Position numbers and translations under genes: made by a program
Notes under the pieces: model-generated
What the model was told of the DNA's origin: nothing
Database searches by the model: none
What the model saw: the letters and a program-made list of their open reading frames with translations, nothing else
Source: CAWACP01 sp963780655
GTDB lineage: Bacteria > Acidobacteriota > Terriglobia > Bryobacterales > Bryobacteraceae
Reading direction: 5' to 3'
Assembly: GCA_963780655.1 (NCBI GenBank)
Contig: CAWACP010000005.1
Span: 620,001-684,000 of the forward strand
Length of the DNA: 64,000 nucleotides
Shown here: piece by piece, positions 1-9,090 of the stretch
Layout: every line of letters starts with the position of its first letter
Position numbering within the stretch: the first letter of the stretch is position 1

Positions 1-672
1 GCGTTGCCGGACGTGTAAATGACGTTCGCGCCGTTGGTGTTATTAAGGATCGCAGCCCGGCCATTATTGCCGCTGTAAGCGTTCGTCAGCGTGTAGCGCA
101 ACTTCCCGTGCTGATCGATTTGCGCCACCACGCGGTAGAAGCTCTCGGAGACGGGGTTCGTCGAATCGAAAACCCCGGGCGTATTGGAATTTCGACGCGT
201 CGACCGCATCGATTGGCGCAAGGTAGCCCATGAAGGTGAGGTAACTGCCATCGGTCGACAGGTTCAAAGCCAGTTCCGACTTGGAGGAGAAGCTGGTTAC
301 CATCTGATCTTTGGTGGGCGGAACGCCTTTCTGCGAACTGTTAGGCACCTCGAGCGAGTTGACGAGTGCACCGGCAGTAGTAATCTGATCGAGAAAGATC
401 TTCGAGGTGATCCCGAAGCTGCCGTCCACTGTGTCGTTATTGAAAACGAACGGATACGTGCCATCGGTGACCGCCTGGACGCAGCCGCTGGTGCAGTTGG
501 GCGGCAGCGTCATTCCAACCGTGACGTTGCTCGGATTATTGTCGTAGACGCTGCGGCTGACTACCAGATTGCCAGGGAGGAAATACGCGCTGCCGTTCTG
601 CGCATGCGCGATAGATGCGCCTGATGCGGCCATGAGTGAGATGGCCATTAAACTTCCGGGGATCGATTTCAT
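1..672 (-). CDS. Exported hypothetical protein, 5' part only, one apparent frameshift
   Basis: The start at 672 is preceded by GAGGA (complement of 681-685) with an 8-base gap. The product opens with a signal peptide (MKSIPGSLMAISLMAASGAS..AHAQ) followed by a mature region rich in Ser, Thr, Asn and Gly, so it is probably secreted or on the surface. The first frame continues as convincing protein to about position 195, up to ..IDAVDAS, and then becomes an Arg-rich nonsense tail that stops at 64. The neighbouring frame continues sensibly from there to the window edge (NSNTPGVFDSTNPVSES.., later QIDQHGKLRYTLTNAYSG). One extra base near the TTT run at 190-192 explains the switch. This may be a real mutation or a sequence error. 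The gene continues past position 1. I do not recognise the family. Confidence 0.65.
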
Positions 673-1159
673 AGGGCTGGTCCTCGACTTTCAAAGGAAT
701 GTAGATGGATGTGCGTGGACAGAAGTCAACGGTCAACGCGCCAAACGACAGTAGCACCCGCATGTTGCTGTTCTGTGAATGTGTGGTTGCAGATTGGTGA
801 AGATCGGACGTCGCGGCGCCGCCTCCGTGCCGCGGCGCGCTCGGGCACTCACCGGCTGTAGCGCCGTATTACCCAATTCCTGGTTGCGAGGGGTCAATGG
901 GCCGCTACCTGAACCACAAACTCGGCTTCGACCCCTCATTGAGCTCACGAACCCGGTGTATGCGTGGACCGGACCTTCAGCTCCTCTGTTCAGCAGGCCT
1001 GGCGGAGTCGAACAGGTGTTCCTGCCGAATCTGGCTGCGCGAGGCAACCCTCGGACGAGCGCTGACGCCCGGCTTGTGCACGTACGGGCTGAAGTTCTGA
1101 GCCACCTGACCGCCGGTTGGCCAGCCCCCCGCGGCGCCCTGCGTGCAGGGTTCCATCGT
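673..1159. other. Intergenic region, no gene seen
   Basis: This 487-base stretch separates two divergently placed genes. Open frames cross it on both strands, but their composition is Arg/Ala-rich and unlike protein, and the long plus-strand frame is only an upstream extension of the gene starting at 1160. No tRNA-like fold or clear promoter was recognised. Confidence 0.4.
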
Positions 1160-2221
1160 ATGACCCGCCGCGCGCTGGCGTTGCTCGCCGCCTGCATCGC
1201 AGCCGTGGCGCTGTGCGCCCAGCCCGTGCCGACGAGTACACAGGAAGCGGAGCGCGCGCGGCAGTTGCTCCAGTCCAGCCAGTGGGTGGATAAGGCGTGG
1301 GGCGCGTACCTGGCCGGGCGCCTGCACTCAGCCGATCTCGATGAACTGCTCGTCGAGGAGTTCCGAACCGCCGCCGTGCTGCGCAGCTCGCCTTACTGGA
1401 GTGAGGAACACGCCTACGTGTACGTATTATTCGACGCCGCCGTTGAGGCCGGCATTGCCGTTCCCGCCGAACTGCTTGACCCCTTCAAAGAAGACTGGAC
1501 GGCTCCGGTCGTGATTCTGCTGGCTCGCGGCAACGACAGCGAGGACCTGCTCCTCGGTCTAAGCGGCGATGAGGGGCAGGGAACAGCCTGGCTCGCGGCG
1601 AACAACCTCCTGTTCGGCATGAAATCGCAGCGCTGGTTTGCCGGAATTCTGCGCGATGTCAAGATCACACACCGGTTCACCGTAACGGATCAGGCTTACG
1701 GCCCTGGCTTTGGCGGCGGTGTGGGCGGCGGGTACTACGGCGATGGAGTCGCGGCCATGCCGAAGGGCTTTCCGCCTGTGACCCTCTACCAACTCGATGA
1801 CCATGCGCAGCGGGGAAGCGTCATGCTGGCTCACGGTCCTCAGGATGTCTACTACAACCGAACGGTGGTTCCCACCGACAAGCAGGTCGGCAACGGTTCC
1901 CATGGTGGAAACCTCAACCGTGCGTCCATCCGCATCGGATATCTCGCCGAGATGGCGAACATCACGCGCGATAAGGCAGAGGAAATAGTTCACGCCGACA
2001 CGCAGATCCGGTACAACGGGACTGCGGAGTTCCAACGGCAAGCCGACCAGAGCATGGAAGCCCAGCGCCAACGCATCCTGCAGTTACTCGAGGACGCAAA
2101 ACAGCGCGGCTTCTCCGCCCCGGACGTGCGCCTCCGCATCGTGCCAGAGGTGGACGATCAGCGGAAAGACGCCACGGAGCCGCTGCCGCCGGTGGCCGAG
2201 CGAGAGATCGCGTTCAACTGA
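1160..2221 (+). CDS. Exported protein of unknown function
   Basis: I chose the ATG at 1160 because it begins a good signal peptide (MTRRALALLAACIAAVALC, cleavage near AQP); the frame is open back to 779 but that part does not look like protein. The mature protein is about 330 residues. It is acidic and helical at first (residues about 30-150), then has a Gly-rich stretch (GPGFGGGVGGGYYGDG, near residues 180-195), and ends in a Gln/Glu/Arg-rich helical part that may form a coiled coil. No catalytic motif was recognised. Its last 8 bases overlap the convergent small gene at 2214-2573. A location outside the cytoplasm is inferred from the signal peptide only. Confidence 0.6.
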   Translation: MTRRALALLAACIAAVALCAQPVPTSTQEAERARQLLQSSQWVDKAWGAYLAGRLHSADLDELLVEEFRTAAVLRSSPYWSEEHAYVYVLFDAAVEAGIAVPAELLDPFKEDWTAPVVILLARGNDSEDLLLGLSGDEGQGTAWLAANNLLFGMKSQRWFAGILRDVKITHRFTVTDQAYGPGFGGGVGGGYYGDGVAAMPKGFPPVTLYQLDDHAQRGSVMLAHGPQDVYYNRTVVPTDKQVGNGSHGGNLNRASIRIGYLAEMANITRDKAEEIVHADTQIRYNGTAEFQRQADQSMEAQRQRILQLLEDAKQRGFSAPDVRLRIVPEVDDQRKDATEPLPPVAEREIAFN

Positions 2222-2573
2222 CGCGGTGGGCCGTGTAGTCGATCTTGTAATCCTGCCCGGGCACTTCCACGTGGAACTGGATATCGCCGTTGCTGATCTT
2301 GCCGGTGTAGTGGACCTTGATGTCGTTGCCCTGGGCGTTGATGTTGATGTCAAAGTTCACGGTGTCGCCTTCGACAGTTCCGTTGTCGATGGTCGATTTG
2401 CCCATCACGTCGCTGGTGGTCTCACCGGTAAGTTTGTTGCCGTCCACCTTGAAAACGAAGGTTCGTTCAATCTTGCCCGCAGGGCTCTCGGCGGTGCCCT
2501 TCCATGTGCCGGAAATATCCGCTGCCGATAAGGTAAGCGCGCATACCGCCGCAAGCGCAAGTAGCCATTTCAT
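2214..2573 (-). CDS. Small secreted protein, lipocalin-like beta-strand pattern
   Basis: I chose the ATG at 2573 over an upstream in-frame ATG at 2648 because GAGGAG lies 7 bases before it and the protein then starts directly with a signal peptide (MKWLLALAAVCALTLSAA). The mature part begins DISGTWKGTAESPAG and is a run of alternating strands (RTFVFKVDGNKLTGET, TVNFDININAQG, GDIQFHVEVPG). This pattern is common in small extracytoplasmic acidobacterial proteins of unknown function and resembles a lipocalin-like barrel. Length is 119 residues. The 3' end overlaps the convergent upstream gene by 8 bases. Function unknown. Confidence 0.7.
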   Translation of the reverse strand: MKWLLALAAVCALTLSAADISGTWKGTAESPAGKIERTFVFKVDGNKLTGETTSDVMGKSTIDNGTVEGDTVNFDININAQGNDIKVHYTGKISNGDIQFHVEVPGQDYKIDYTAHRVS

Positions 2574-2659
2574 ACGGTTGCTCCTCTGCGACATATCATT
2601 GCATGCCGCAGGGTAACGAAGTCGGCCTGTCTCCGTCTGTATCAACACTGGAGGTTTTC

Positions 2660-3223
2660 ATGCGGTTTGCCGCCATCCTGTTCCTGTCCTGCGCGGCTAT
2701 CTTAGCTGGCGATTTTCCTGTTGGCTCGAAGCTGCCGGCGATTGCCTTCAACGGCCCGGGCGCGCCACCGGCCATCGCGACCTCGGCGGCGAAGGCCACG
2801 GTGGTTATCTTCGTCTCGACGCAGTGCCCGGTTTCGAACTCCTATAACGGCCGGCTCACGGCGCTCTACAACGACTACTCGCCGAAGGGCGTTCAGCTTG
2901 TGTTCGTGAATGCCAATCAGAGCGAATCGACCAGCGACGTGGAGGAGCACGAGCACAGGGTCGGTTGGCCGTTCAAGGTCGTCAAGGATGCAGACGACTC
3001 GCTGGCCAATCGATTAAATGCGCAGCATACGCCCGAGGCGTTCGTCTTCGACCAGAGCGGCACGTTGGTGTACCACGGCCGCGTCGACAATTCCATGCAC
3101 GCCGAGGAGGTGAAGCGGCAGGATCTGCGTAACGCGCTCGATGCCGTGCTCGCCGGCCGGCCGGTGCCGGTCGCCGAGACCCGTGCATTCGGGTGCAGCA
3201 TCAAGCGAGGAAACGGTCAATGA
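2660..3223 (+). CDS. Secreted redoxin (thioredoxin-fold) protein with CPVS site
   Basis: The ATG at 2660 is set by GGAGG at 2650-2654 and by the signal peptide that follows (MRFAAILFLSCAAILAGDFP). The 187-residue product is an AhpC/TSA-redoxin-like protein. Its active-site region reads STQCPVSNSYNGRL, so the second Cys of a CxxC pair is replaced by Ser. The C-terminus carries a second conserved-looking Cys (RAFGCSIKR), which could act as the resolving Cys. The stop codon overlaps the ATG of the next thioredoxin gene (ATGA), so the two are probably translated together. A role in thiol redox chemistry outside the cytoplasm is inferred from the fold and the signal peptide; the substrate is unknown. 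Confidence 0.8.
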   Translation: MRFAAILFLSCAAILAGDFPVGSKLPAIAFNGPGAPPAIATSAAKATVVIFVSTQCPVSNSYNGRLTALYNDYSPKGVQLVFVNANQSESTSDVEEHEHRVGWPFKVVKDADDSLANRLNAQHTPEAFVFDQSGTLVYHGRVDNSMHAEEVKRQDLRNALDAVLAGRPVPVAETRAFGCSIKRGNGQ

Positions 3224-3663
3224 CGCTGCTGGCGCCGTTTCTGCTTGTCGCTGTCACGCTGCAGCCGGTGAACGAGAGCGGCTACAAAAGCCTGGTCTCG
3301 CGCAATCGCGGCAAAGTGGTGGTGGTGAATTTCTGGGCGACGTGGTGTCATGGCTGCCGTCACGAAATGCCCTCGCTCATCTCATTCCAGAAGAGCCATC
3401 CCGCGGTGAAGCTGGTGCTGGTCTCGGCCGACGAACCGACGGATCAGGCGAAGGCACAGGCATTCCTCGAATCGGTTGGCGCGCCGCCCTCGGATTACAT
3501 CAAGAAAGCGAAGGACGATGACGCGTTCATCGCCGCCATCGACCCGAAGTGGACCGGCACGCTGCCCGCGACGTTCGTCTACGACCGTCAGGGGCGGTTA
3601 GTAAAGGCGTTCAACGGCGAGGTGAAGATGGATGAATTGGAGTGCGTGGTAAAGCGGCTCTAG
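3220..3663 (+). CDS. TlpA-like thiol-disulfide oxidoreductase
   Basis: This 147-residue protein starts at the ATG of an ATGA overlap with the preceding redoxin gene. It has a short hydrophobic N-terminus (MTLLAPFLLVAVTL) that may be a signal peptide, then a thioredoxin fold with the classic site NFWATWCHGCRHEMPSL (CxxC = CHGC) and the cis-Pro loop GTLPATFVYDRQGR. TlpA/ResA-family proteins reduce disulfides outside the cytoplasm, for example in cytochrome c maturation; no cytochrome genes are nearby, so the partner is unknown. Together with its neighbour it forms a two-gene redox unit in which one member has CxxC and the other CxxS. Confidence 0.85.
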   Translation: MTLLAPFLLVAVTLQPVNESGYKSLVSRNRGKVVVVNFWATWCHGCRHEMPSLISFQKSHPAVKLVLVSADEPTDQAKAQAFLESVGAPPSDYIKKAKDDDAFIAAIDPKWTGTLPATFVYDRQGRLVKAFNGEVKMDELECVVKRL

Positions 3664-3687
3664 CTAGCTGGCGTGTGCTTCAGCCCG

Positions 3688-3806
3688 GTGGGGCAGGCGC
3701 CCTCGCCTGCGGCGGGCGCCCCCGCCCGCCTGTAGCGGGAGACGCATTCAGCAACTACTGAGCAGGCCGACGAGGCGTCGGCCGCAGGCGAGGGCGCCCG
3801 CCCCAC
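3688..3806. repeat. REPIN-like element, GTGGGGCAGGCG type
   Basis: Two palindromic arms face each other: the left end reads GTGGGGCAGGCGCCCTCGCC and the right end is its near reverse complement, ending CGCCCGCCCCAC. Inner hairpins (GGGCGCC..GGCGCCC-like and GCCGACG/CGTCGGC) fill the middle. The element occupies most of the gap between the thioredoxin gene and the ATL gene. Related ends occur at 6897, 28104 and 30048-30068. Confidence 0.75.
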
Positions 3807-3810
3807 AAAG

Positions 3811-4134
3811 TTACCGGTCACCAGGGAACTTGTGCTGGTGTTCTTCCATAACAATGCGCCGCCCGCGAAACCGCACGCCTTCCATCTCCAGGCGCAGGCG
3901 CTGCTCGTGAGCCATGTCGCGAGCGAGCCGTATATAACCGCCCGCGCCCACCACGCGCTGCCACGGCAGTGACCCGCCCGAGCCGCGCAGCAGTTGCGCC
4001 ACCTGCCGATGGTATCTGGGATAGCCCGCGGCTTCGGCCACCTGTGAATATGTCGCCACGCACCCGCGCGGAATCTGCCGGATAGTCCGGCGGACCGCCT
4101 CTTCCCAACCGCCTGTCTCGACCCGTTTGCGCAT
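3811..4134 (-). CDS. Alkyltransferase-like (ATL) protein of the MGMT family
   Basis: The product matches the DNA-binding C-terminal domain of O6-methylguanine-DNA methyltransferase: helix-turn-helix region RGCVATYSQVAEAAGYP followed by VAQLLRGSGG and the active-site loop PWQRVVGAGG. The alkyl-accepting Cys of MGMT (PCHRV) is Trp here, which defines ATL proteins. These bind alkylated guanine without removing the alkyl group and direct the lesion to nucleotide excision repair. I give the ATG at 4134 (MRKRVETGG), but ATGs at 4161 and 4164 are in frame and would overlap the divergent hutU start. No strong ribosome site supports any of them. Function assignment is firm, the start is not. Confidence 0.85.
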   Translation of the reverse strand: MRKRVETGGWEEAVRRTIRQIPRGCVATYSQVAEAAGYPRYHRQVAQLLRGSGGSLPWQRVVGAGGYIRLARDMAHEQRLRLEMEGVRFRGRRIVMEEHQHKFPGDR

Positions 4135-4162
4135 GAACCCCGCCGAAGTATAGGATGCCATC

Positions 4163-5821
<1,659 letters not shown>

Positions 5822-5842
5822 GGATGAGTAGGGGACGGCAGT

Positions 5843-5923
5843 GTGGCGCAGACGATCGTCTTTTGTCGTCTGCGATTGCTGACAGGACGCTGGCAGGCCA
5901 CAAACACCGATGGCCTGCCCCAC
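5843..5923. repeat. REPIN-like element between hutU and the ureohydrolase gene
   Basis: The left arm begins GTGGCGCAGACGATCG and folds on itself (GCAGACGA..TCGTCTGC); the right arm ends TGGCCTGCCCCAC. The arms are less similar to each other than in the copies at 33001 and 52473, so this copy looks diverged. The open frame through it is not coding. Confidence 0.7.
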
Positions 5924-5941
5924 ACCGGAGGATGTACAGCG

Positions 5942-6883
5942 ATGCATCACGATGAACACTGGCCGCGCGCGAGCCGATGGCTGGCGGGCGGGGACGAAGA
6001 CGCCGACGGTCTTGGCACAATCGCCGTGATCGGCGCGCCCGCGTCGAAGGGGTCGATTACGCCGGGGCATTGCCATGAAGGCCCCGACGCGATTCGAAAA
6101 GCGCTGCAGTGCTACAGCCCTTATGACGTCCAGTACGATTGCGACCTGAGCCGTGTGACAGCGCGGGATCTGGGGAATCTGGAGATCGCCTTTCTCCGCC
6201 CGGAGAAGGCGCTGGAGATGTTGCGGCGCGCTGTCGCGCAGGCTCTGCCGGCGGCCAAAGCCGTGGCGCTTCTTGGCGGCGACAACAGCATCACCTACCC
6301 CTCGCTGCTGGGCATGGCGGATGCCTGCGTCGGAGGCGATCTGAAGAAGTGCGGACTGCTGACGCTGGATGCGCACTTCGATCTGCGGGACACCACCGGC
6401 GGCCTCTCGAATGGAAATCCGGTGCGCGCGCTGCTGGAGGCCGGGCTGCCGGGCGGCAACATCGTGCAGATCGGCGTGCAGGCGTTCGCGAATTCCCATT
6501 ATTACGGCGCGCTGGCCCGCAACGCCGGCATTTCGGTGATCTCGGCGGATCAGGTGCACGTGCGCGGAATCGATTCCGTAATGCGCCGCGCCCTCGATGA
6601 GCTGGGCGGCAGGACCGATGTGATGTACGTCAACTTCGACGTGGACGTGCTCGATCGCACGTTCGCGCCGGGCAGTCCGGGCTCGCGGCCGGGCGGCATC
6701 TCGCCGTGGGAGCTGCGCATCGCCGCCCGCGAGTGCGGGCTGAACCCGAAGGTGCAGATAATCGACATTGTCGAGTTCGACCCGGAGAAGGACGCCAGTG
6801 GCGCCACGGCTCTGACCGCGGCGAGCCTGCTGCTCTCGTTCGTTTCGGGCCTGCACGACCGGCTGAAAGCCGTGCATGCGTGA
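5942..6883 (+). CDS. Ureohydrolase-family enzyme, probable formimidoylglutamase (HutG-like)
   Basis: The ATG at 5942 follows GGAGG at 5927-5931. The 313-residue product belongs to the arginase/agmatinase/formimidoylglutamase family, which hydrolyses C-N bonds with two manganese ions. Metal-binding segments are DAHFDLRD (D143, H145, D147) and FDVDVLD (D233, D235, D238). The first metal motif, normally GGDHS or GGGHE, reads GGDNS, so the usual His ligand is Asn115. Its place between hutU and hutI suggests it removes formamide from N-formimino-L-glutamate in histidine breakdown, but the family includes several other substrates and the Asn may change the reaction. REP elements flank the gene on both sides. 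Confidence 0.8.
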   Translation: MHHDEHWPRASRWLAGGDEDADGLGTIAVIGAPASKGSITPGHCHEGPDAIRKALQCYSPYDVQYDCDLSRVTARDLGNLEIAFLRPEKALEMLRRAVAQALPAAKAVALLGGDNSITYPSLLGMADACVGGDLKKCGLLTLDAHFDLRDTTGGLSNGNPVRALLEAGLPGGNIVQIGVQAFANSHYYGALARNAGISVISADQVHVRGIDSVMRRALDELGGRTDVMYVNFDVDVLDRTFAPGSPGSRPGGISPWELRIAARECGLNPKVQIIDIVEFDPEKDASGATALTAASLLLSFVSGLHDRLKAVHA

Positions 6884-6896
6884 TTGGCTGACTTTT

Positions 6897-6998
6897 GTGG
6901 GGCGGGCGCCTCGCCGGCCTGCCCGGTATTTTCCTGAATGCGTCTTCGGCCGGACGAGGCGGGCGGGGCGCCCGCCGCAGGCGAGGCGCCTGCCCCAC
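6897..6998. repeat. REPIN-like element between the ureohydrolase gene and hutI
   Basis: It starts GTGGGGCGGGCGCCTCGCC and ends GGCGAGGCGCCTGCCCCAC, two facing palindromic arms, with a further GCCGGACGAGGC hairpin in the middle. An in-frame extension of hutI runs through it but gives Arg/Gly-rich nonsense, so hutI starts after it. Confidence 0.75.
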
Positions 6999-7011
6999 CG
7001 CCCGGATCGCC

Positions 7012-8262
7012 ATGGCTGAGCTCGCCGTAGTCAATTGCTCACAATTAGTTACCTTGCGCGGCCCCGCCCGGCCACGTGTCGGCGCGGAATTGCGCGACGC
7101 CGGCGTCATCGCGAATGGCGCAATGCTCGTGCGCGATGGGCGTATCGCCGCGGTCGGCGCGCTTGCAGACGTCGAGCGGTTGATGGGTGCCGAGTGCGAG
7201 GTGGTGGATGCCGGCGGGCGCGTCGTGATGCCCGGCTTTGTGGATGCACACACGCATCTGGTGTTCGCGGGCGACCGCGCCGCGGAATTCGGGCAGCGCT
7301 GCGCGGGCGCCACCTACGCCGGGATCGCGGCGGCTGGAGGCGGTATTCGCGCAACCGTGCGCCGAACGCGCGCTGCGACTGAGGATGGATTGTTCGCGGC
7401 GGCGCGCCGCCATGTCGACTGGTTCATCCGCTGCGGAACCACCACCGCGGAGGCCAAGTCCGGCTACGGCCTCTCGCCGGATGACGAGCTGAAGATGCTG
7501 CGCGTGATCCGGCGGCTAAACGAAGCCGGACCACTGCGGCTGGTCCCGACCTTCCTCGGCGCCCACGAAGTTCCTGACGAATATCGCTTGCGGCCAGGCG
7601 AGTACGTCCACCTCGTGGTGAACGAGATGCTCCCGCGAGTGGCCGCTGAGCGGCTGGCCGAATATTGCGACGTGTTCTGTGAACAGGGCGTGTTCACGCC
7701 GGAGGAGGCGCGCCAAGTGATGCAGGCGGCTCAGGAGCACGGGCTGAAGCTGCGCATACATGCCGATCAGCTCGCGAACTCCGGCGGCGCGCGGCTTGCC
7801 GCGGAGTTGGGCGCCTCGACAGCGGATCATCTGGAATATACGGACAGCGCTGGTGTCGCGGCGTTATGCGGCGCCGGCGTCCAACCGGTGCTGCTTCCGG
7901 CATCGGTCTACGCGCTGGGGGCGAGGCGGTATCCAGCCGCGCGCGAAATGATCGAGGCAGGCCTCGCAGTTGTCGTGGCAACCGATTTCAATCCGGGCTC
8001 ATCGCCCACGCCCTCCCTGCCCATGGCCCTGTCCATCGCCTGCACGCAGATGAACATGACGCCGGCCGAAGCTATTTCCGCGGCAACCATCAACGCGGCA
8101 TACAGCCTCGGACTCGGCAGCGAGATCGGCTCTCTCGAGCCGGGTAAAAGAGCTGATTTCGTCCTCTTCGATTGCGCCGATTACCGCGAAATTGTTTACT
8201 GGTTCGGTATCGAGCAGACGCGCTCGGTGTGGATCGGCGGCAATCGTGTTTACGAACGCTGA
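7012..8262 (+). CDS. hutI: Imidazolonepropionase
   Basis: HutI hydrolyses imidazolonepropionate to N-formimino-L-glutamate in histidine breakdown. I start it at the ATG at 7012 (MAELAVVNCSQLVTL), just after the REP element; the upstream in-frame extension is repeat sequence. This gives 416 residues, normal for the family. It is an amidohydrolase-fold protein with the metal site FVDAHTHLVFAG (near residue 75), EAKSGYGLS, a HAD motif in LRIHADQLANSGG, HLEYT, and the Asp motif VATDFNPGSSP. Its 3' end overlaps the convergent aquaporin gene by 13 bases. A clear ribosome site is not visible, so expression may depend on the long transcript from hutU. Confidence 0.93.
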   Translation: MAELAVVNCSQLVTLRGPARPRVGAELRDAGVIANGAMLVRDGRIAAVGALADVERLMGAECEVVDAGGRVVMPGFVDAHTHLVFAGDRAAEFGQRCAGATYAGIAAAGGGIRATVRRTRAATEDGLFAAARRHVDWFIRCGTTTAEAKSGYGLSPDDELKMLRVIRRLNEAGPLRLVPTFLGAHEVPDEYRLRPGEYVHLVVNEMLPRVAAERLAEYCDVFCEQGVFTPEEARQVMQAAQEHGLKLRIHADQLANSGGARLAAELGASTADHLEYTDSAGVAALCGAGVQPVLLPASVYALGARRYPAAREMIEAGLAVVVATDFNPGSSPTPSLPMALSIACTQMNMTPAEAISAATINAAYSLGLGSEIGSLEPGKRADFVLFDCADYREIVYWFGIEQTRSVWIGGNRVYER

Positions 8263-9023
8263 GCGGGAAGAAAGCGGCGAATTCCCAAATCCCAGGCCGC
8301 GGCGCCAATGACCCCACCAAGGAGCGGCCCGACAATCGGGACCCAGAACACCAGTGATCCGTCCGTCAATCCGTTGTTCTTAAAGCCCGCGAGGACTGTG
8401 AATAACCGCGGACCGAAGTCGCGCGCCGGATTGATGGCGTATCCGTGCATGCCGCCGAACGACATACCGATCACCACCACTACCAACCCGATCAACAGCG
8501 GCTGCAGCATTGCCGGCGGCTGGTTGCGCTCATCCACGATGGCGAAGATCATGAGCAGAAGCAGAGCCGTGCCGATGACCTGATCCAGAAAACCGGCGGA
8601 CAGTTCCTGTGGGAATGCCGGAAATGTCGTAAATATACCGGCTGTCTGTTGGAGCGCCGGGTCAACTTTCAGGAATGCGGGCCGGTAATTCCAGAAAACC
8701 AGAGCCGATCCGGCGAACGCGCCCGCGGTTTGCGCGACGAAATAAGGCAGCACGCGGACCCAGGAGAAGCCCCGGAATACCGCCAGGGCCAGCGTCACGG
8801 CCGGATTCAGGTGCGCCCCGCTGATGCGGCCGGCGATGTAGATGCCCATGGTGACCGCGAGGCCCCAGGCGATGGTGATGTTCGTATAGCCGCCCTTGAC
8901 CACCTCGCCGGGAATGCCTTTGCCGAACAGCATGGTCATGGCCACCACGCCGTTGCCGAACATGATCAGCACCATGGTTCCGAGAAACTCGGCCATGAGT
9001 TCACCCGCCAGCCCTTTGCGCAT
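8250..9023 (-). CDS. Aquaglyceroporin / glycerol facilitator (MIP family)
   Basis: A 257-residue integral membrane protein with six hydrophobic segments and the two pore half-helices typical of MIP channels: GAHLNPAV (N73-P74-A75) and GYAINPARDFGPR (N198-P199-A200). The Asp after the second NPAR (D202) is the hallmark of glycerol-conducting members, so glycerol or other small polyols are likelier substrates than water alone. No glycerol kinase is next to it. The gene is divergent from a MerR/TipAS-type regulator, with a 15-base palindrome between them that may control it. The start is given at 9023; an ATG at 8996 is possible. Confidence 0.9.
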   Translation of the reverse strand: MRKGLAGELMAEFLGTMVLIMFGNGVVAMTMLFGKGIPGEVVKGGYTNITIAWGLAVTMGIYIAGRISGAHLNPAVTLALAVFRGFSWVRVLPYFVAQTAGAFAGSALVFWNYRPAFLKVDPALQQTAGIFTTFPAFPQELSAGFLDQVIGTALLLLMIFAIVDERNQPPAMLQPLLIGLVVVVIGMSFGGMHGYAINPARDFGPRLFTVLAGFKNNGLTDGSLVFWVPIVGPLLGGVIGAAAWDLGIRRFLPAQRS

Positions 9024-9067
9024 GCAGAGGGCACTATAGCACGGAGATGTTCACAGGACTGTTGACT

Positions 9068-9082
9068 CTGACGTAACGTCAG
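9068..9082. promoter_or_regulatory. Probable MerR/TipA-type operator
   Basis: CTGACGTAACGTCAG is a perfect 15-base palindrome around a single central base, lying 8 bases before the MerR-family start codon and between it and the divergent aquaglyceroporin gene. MerR-family operators are inverted repeats placed in a long promoter spacer, and TipA-like sites of the form TGACGTNACGTCA are a good match in style. TTGACT at 9062-9067 and, on the other strand, TTGAGG at 9089-9084 are candidate -35 boxes. Direction of control is inferred. Confidence 0.55.
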
Positions 9083-9090
9083 GCCTCAAG

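Noticed and set aside
779..1159. Upstream extension of the exported protein at 1160
   Set aside because: The extra 127 residues are Arg/Ser-rich and would put the signal peptide in the middle of the protein.
5843..5941. Upstream extension of the ureohydrolase from a GTG at 5843
   Set aside because: This stretch is a REPIN; GGAGG at 5927 supports the ATG at 5942.
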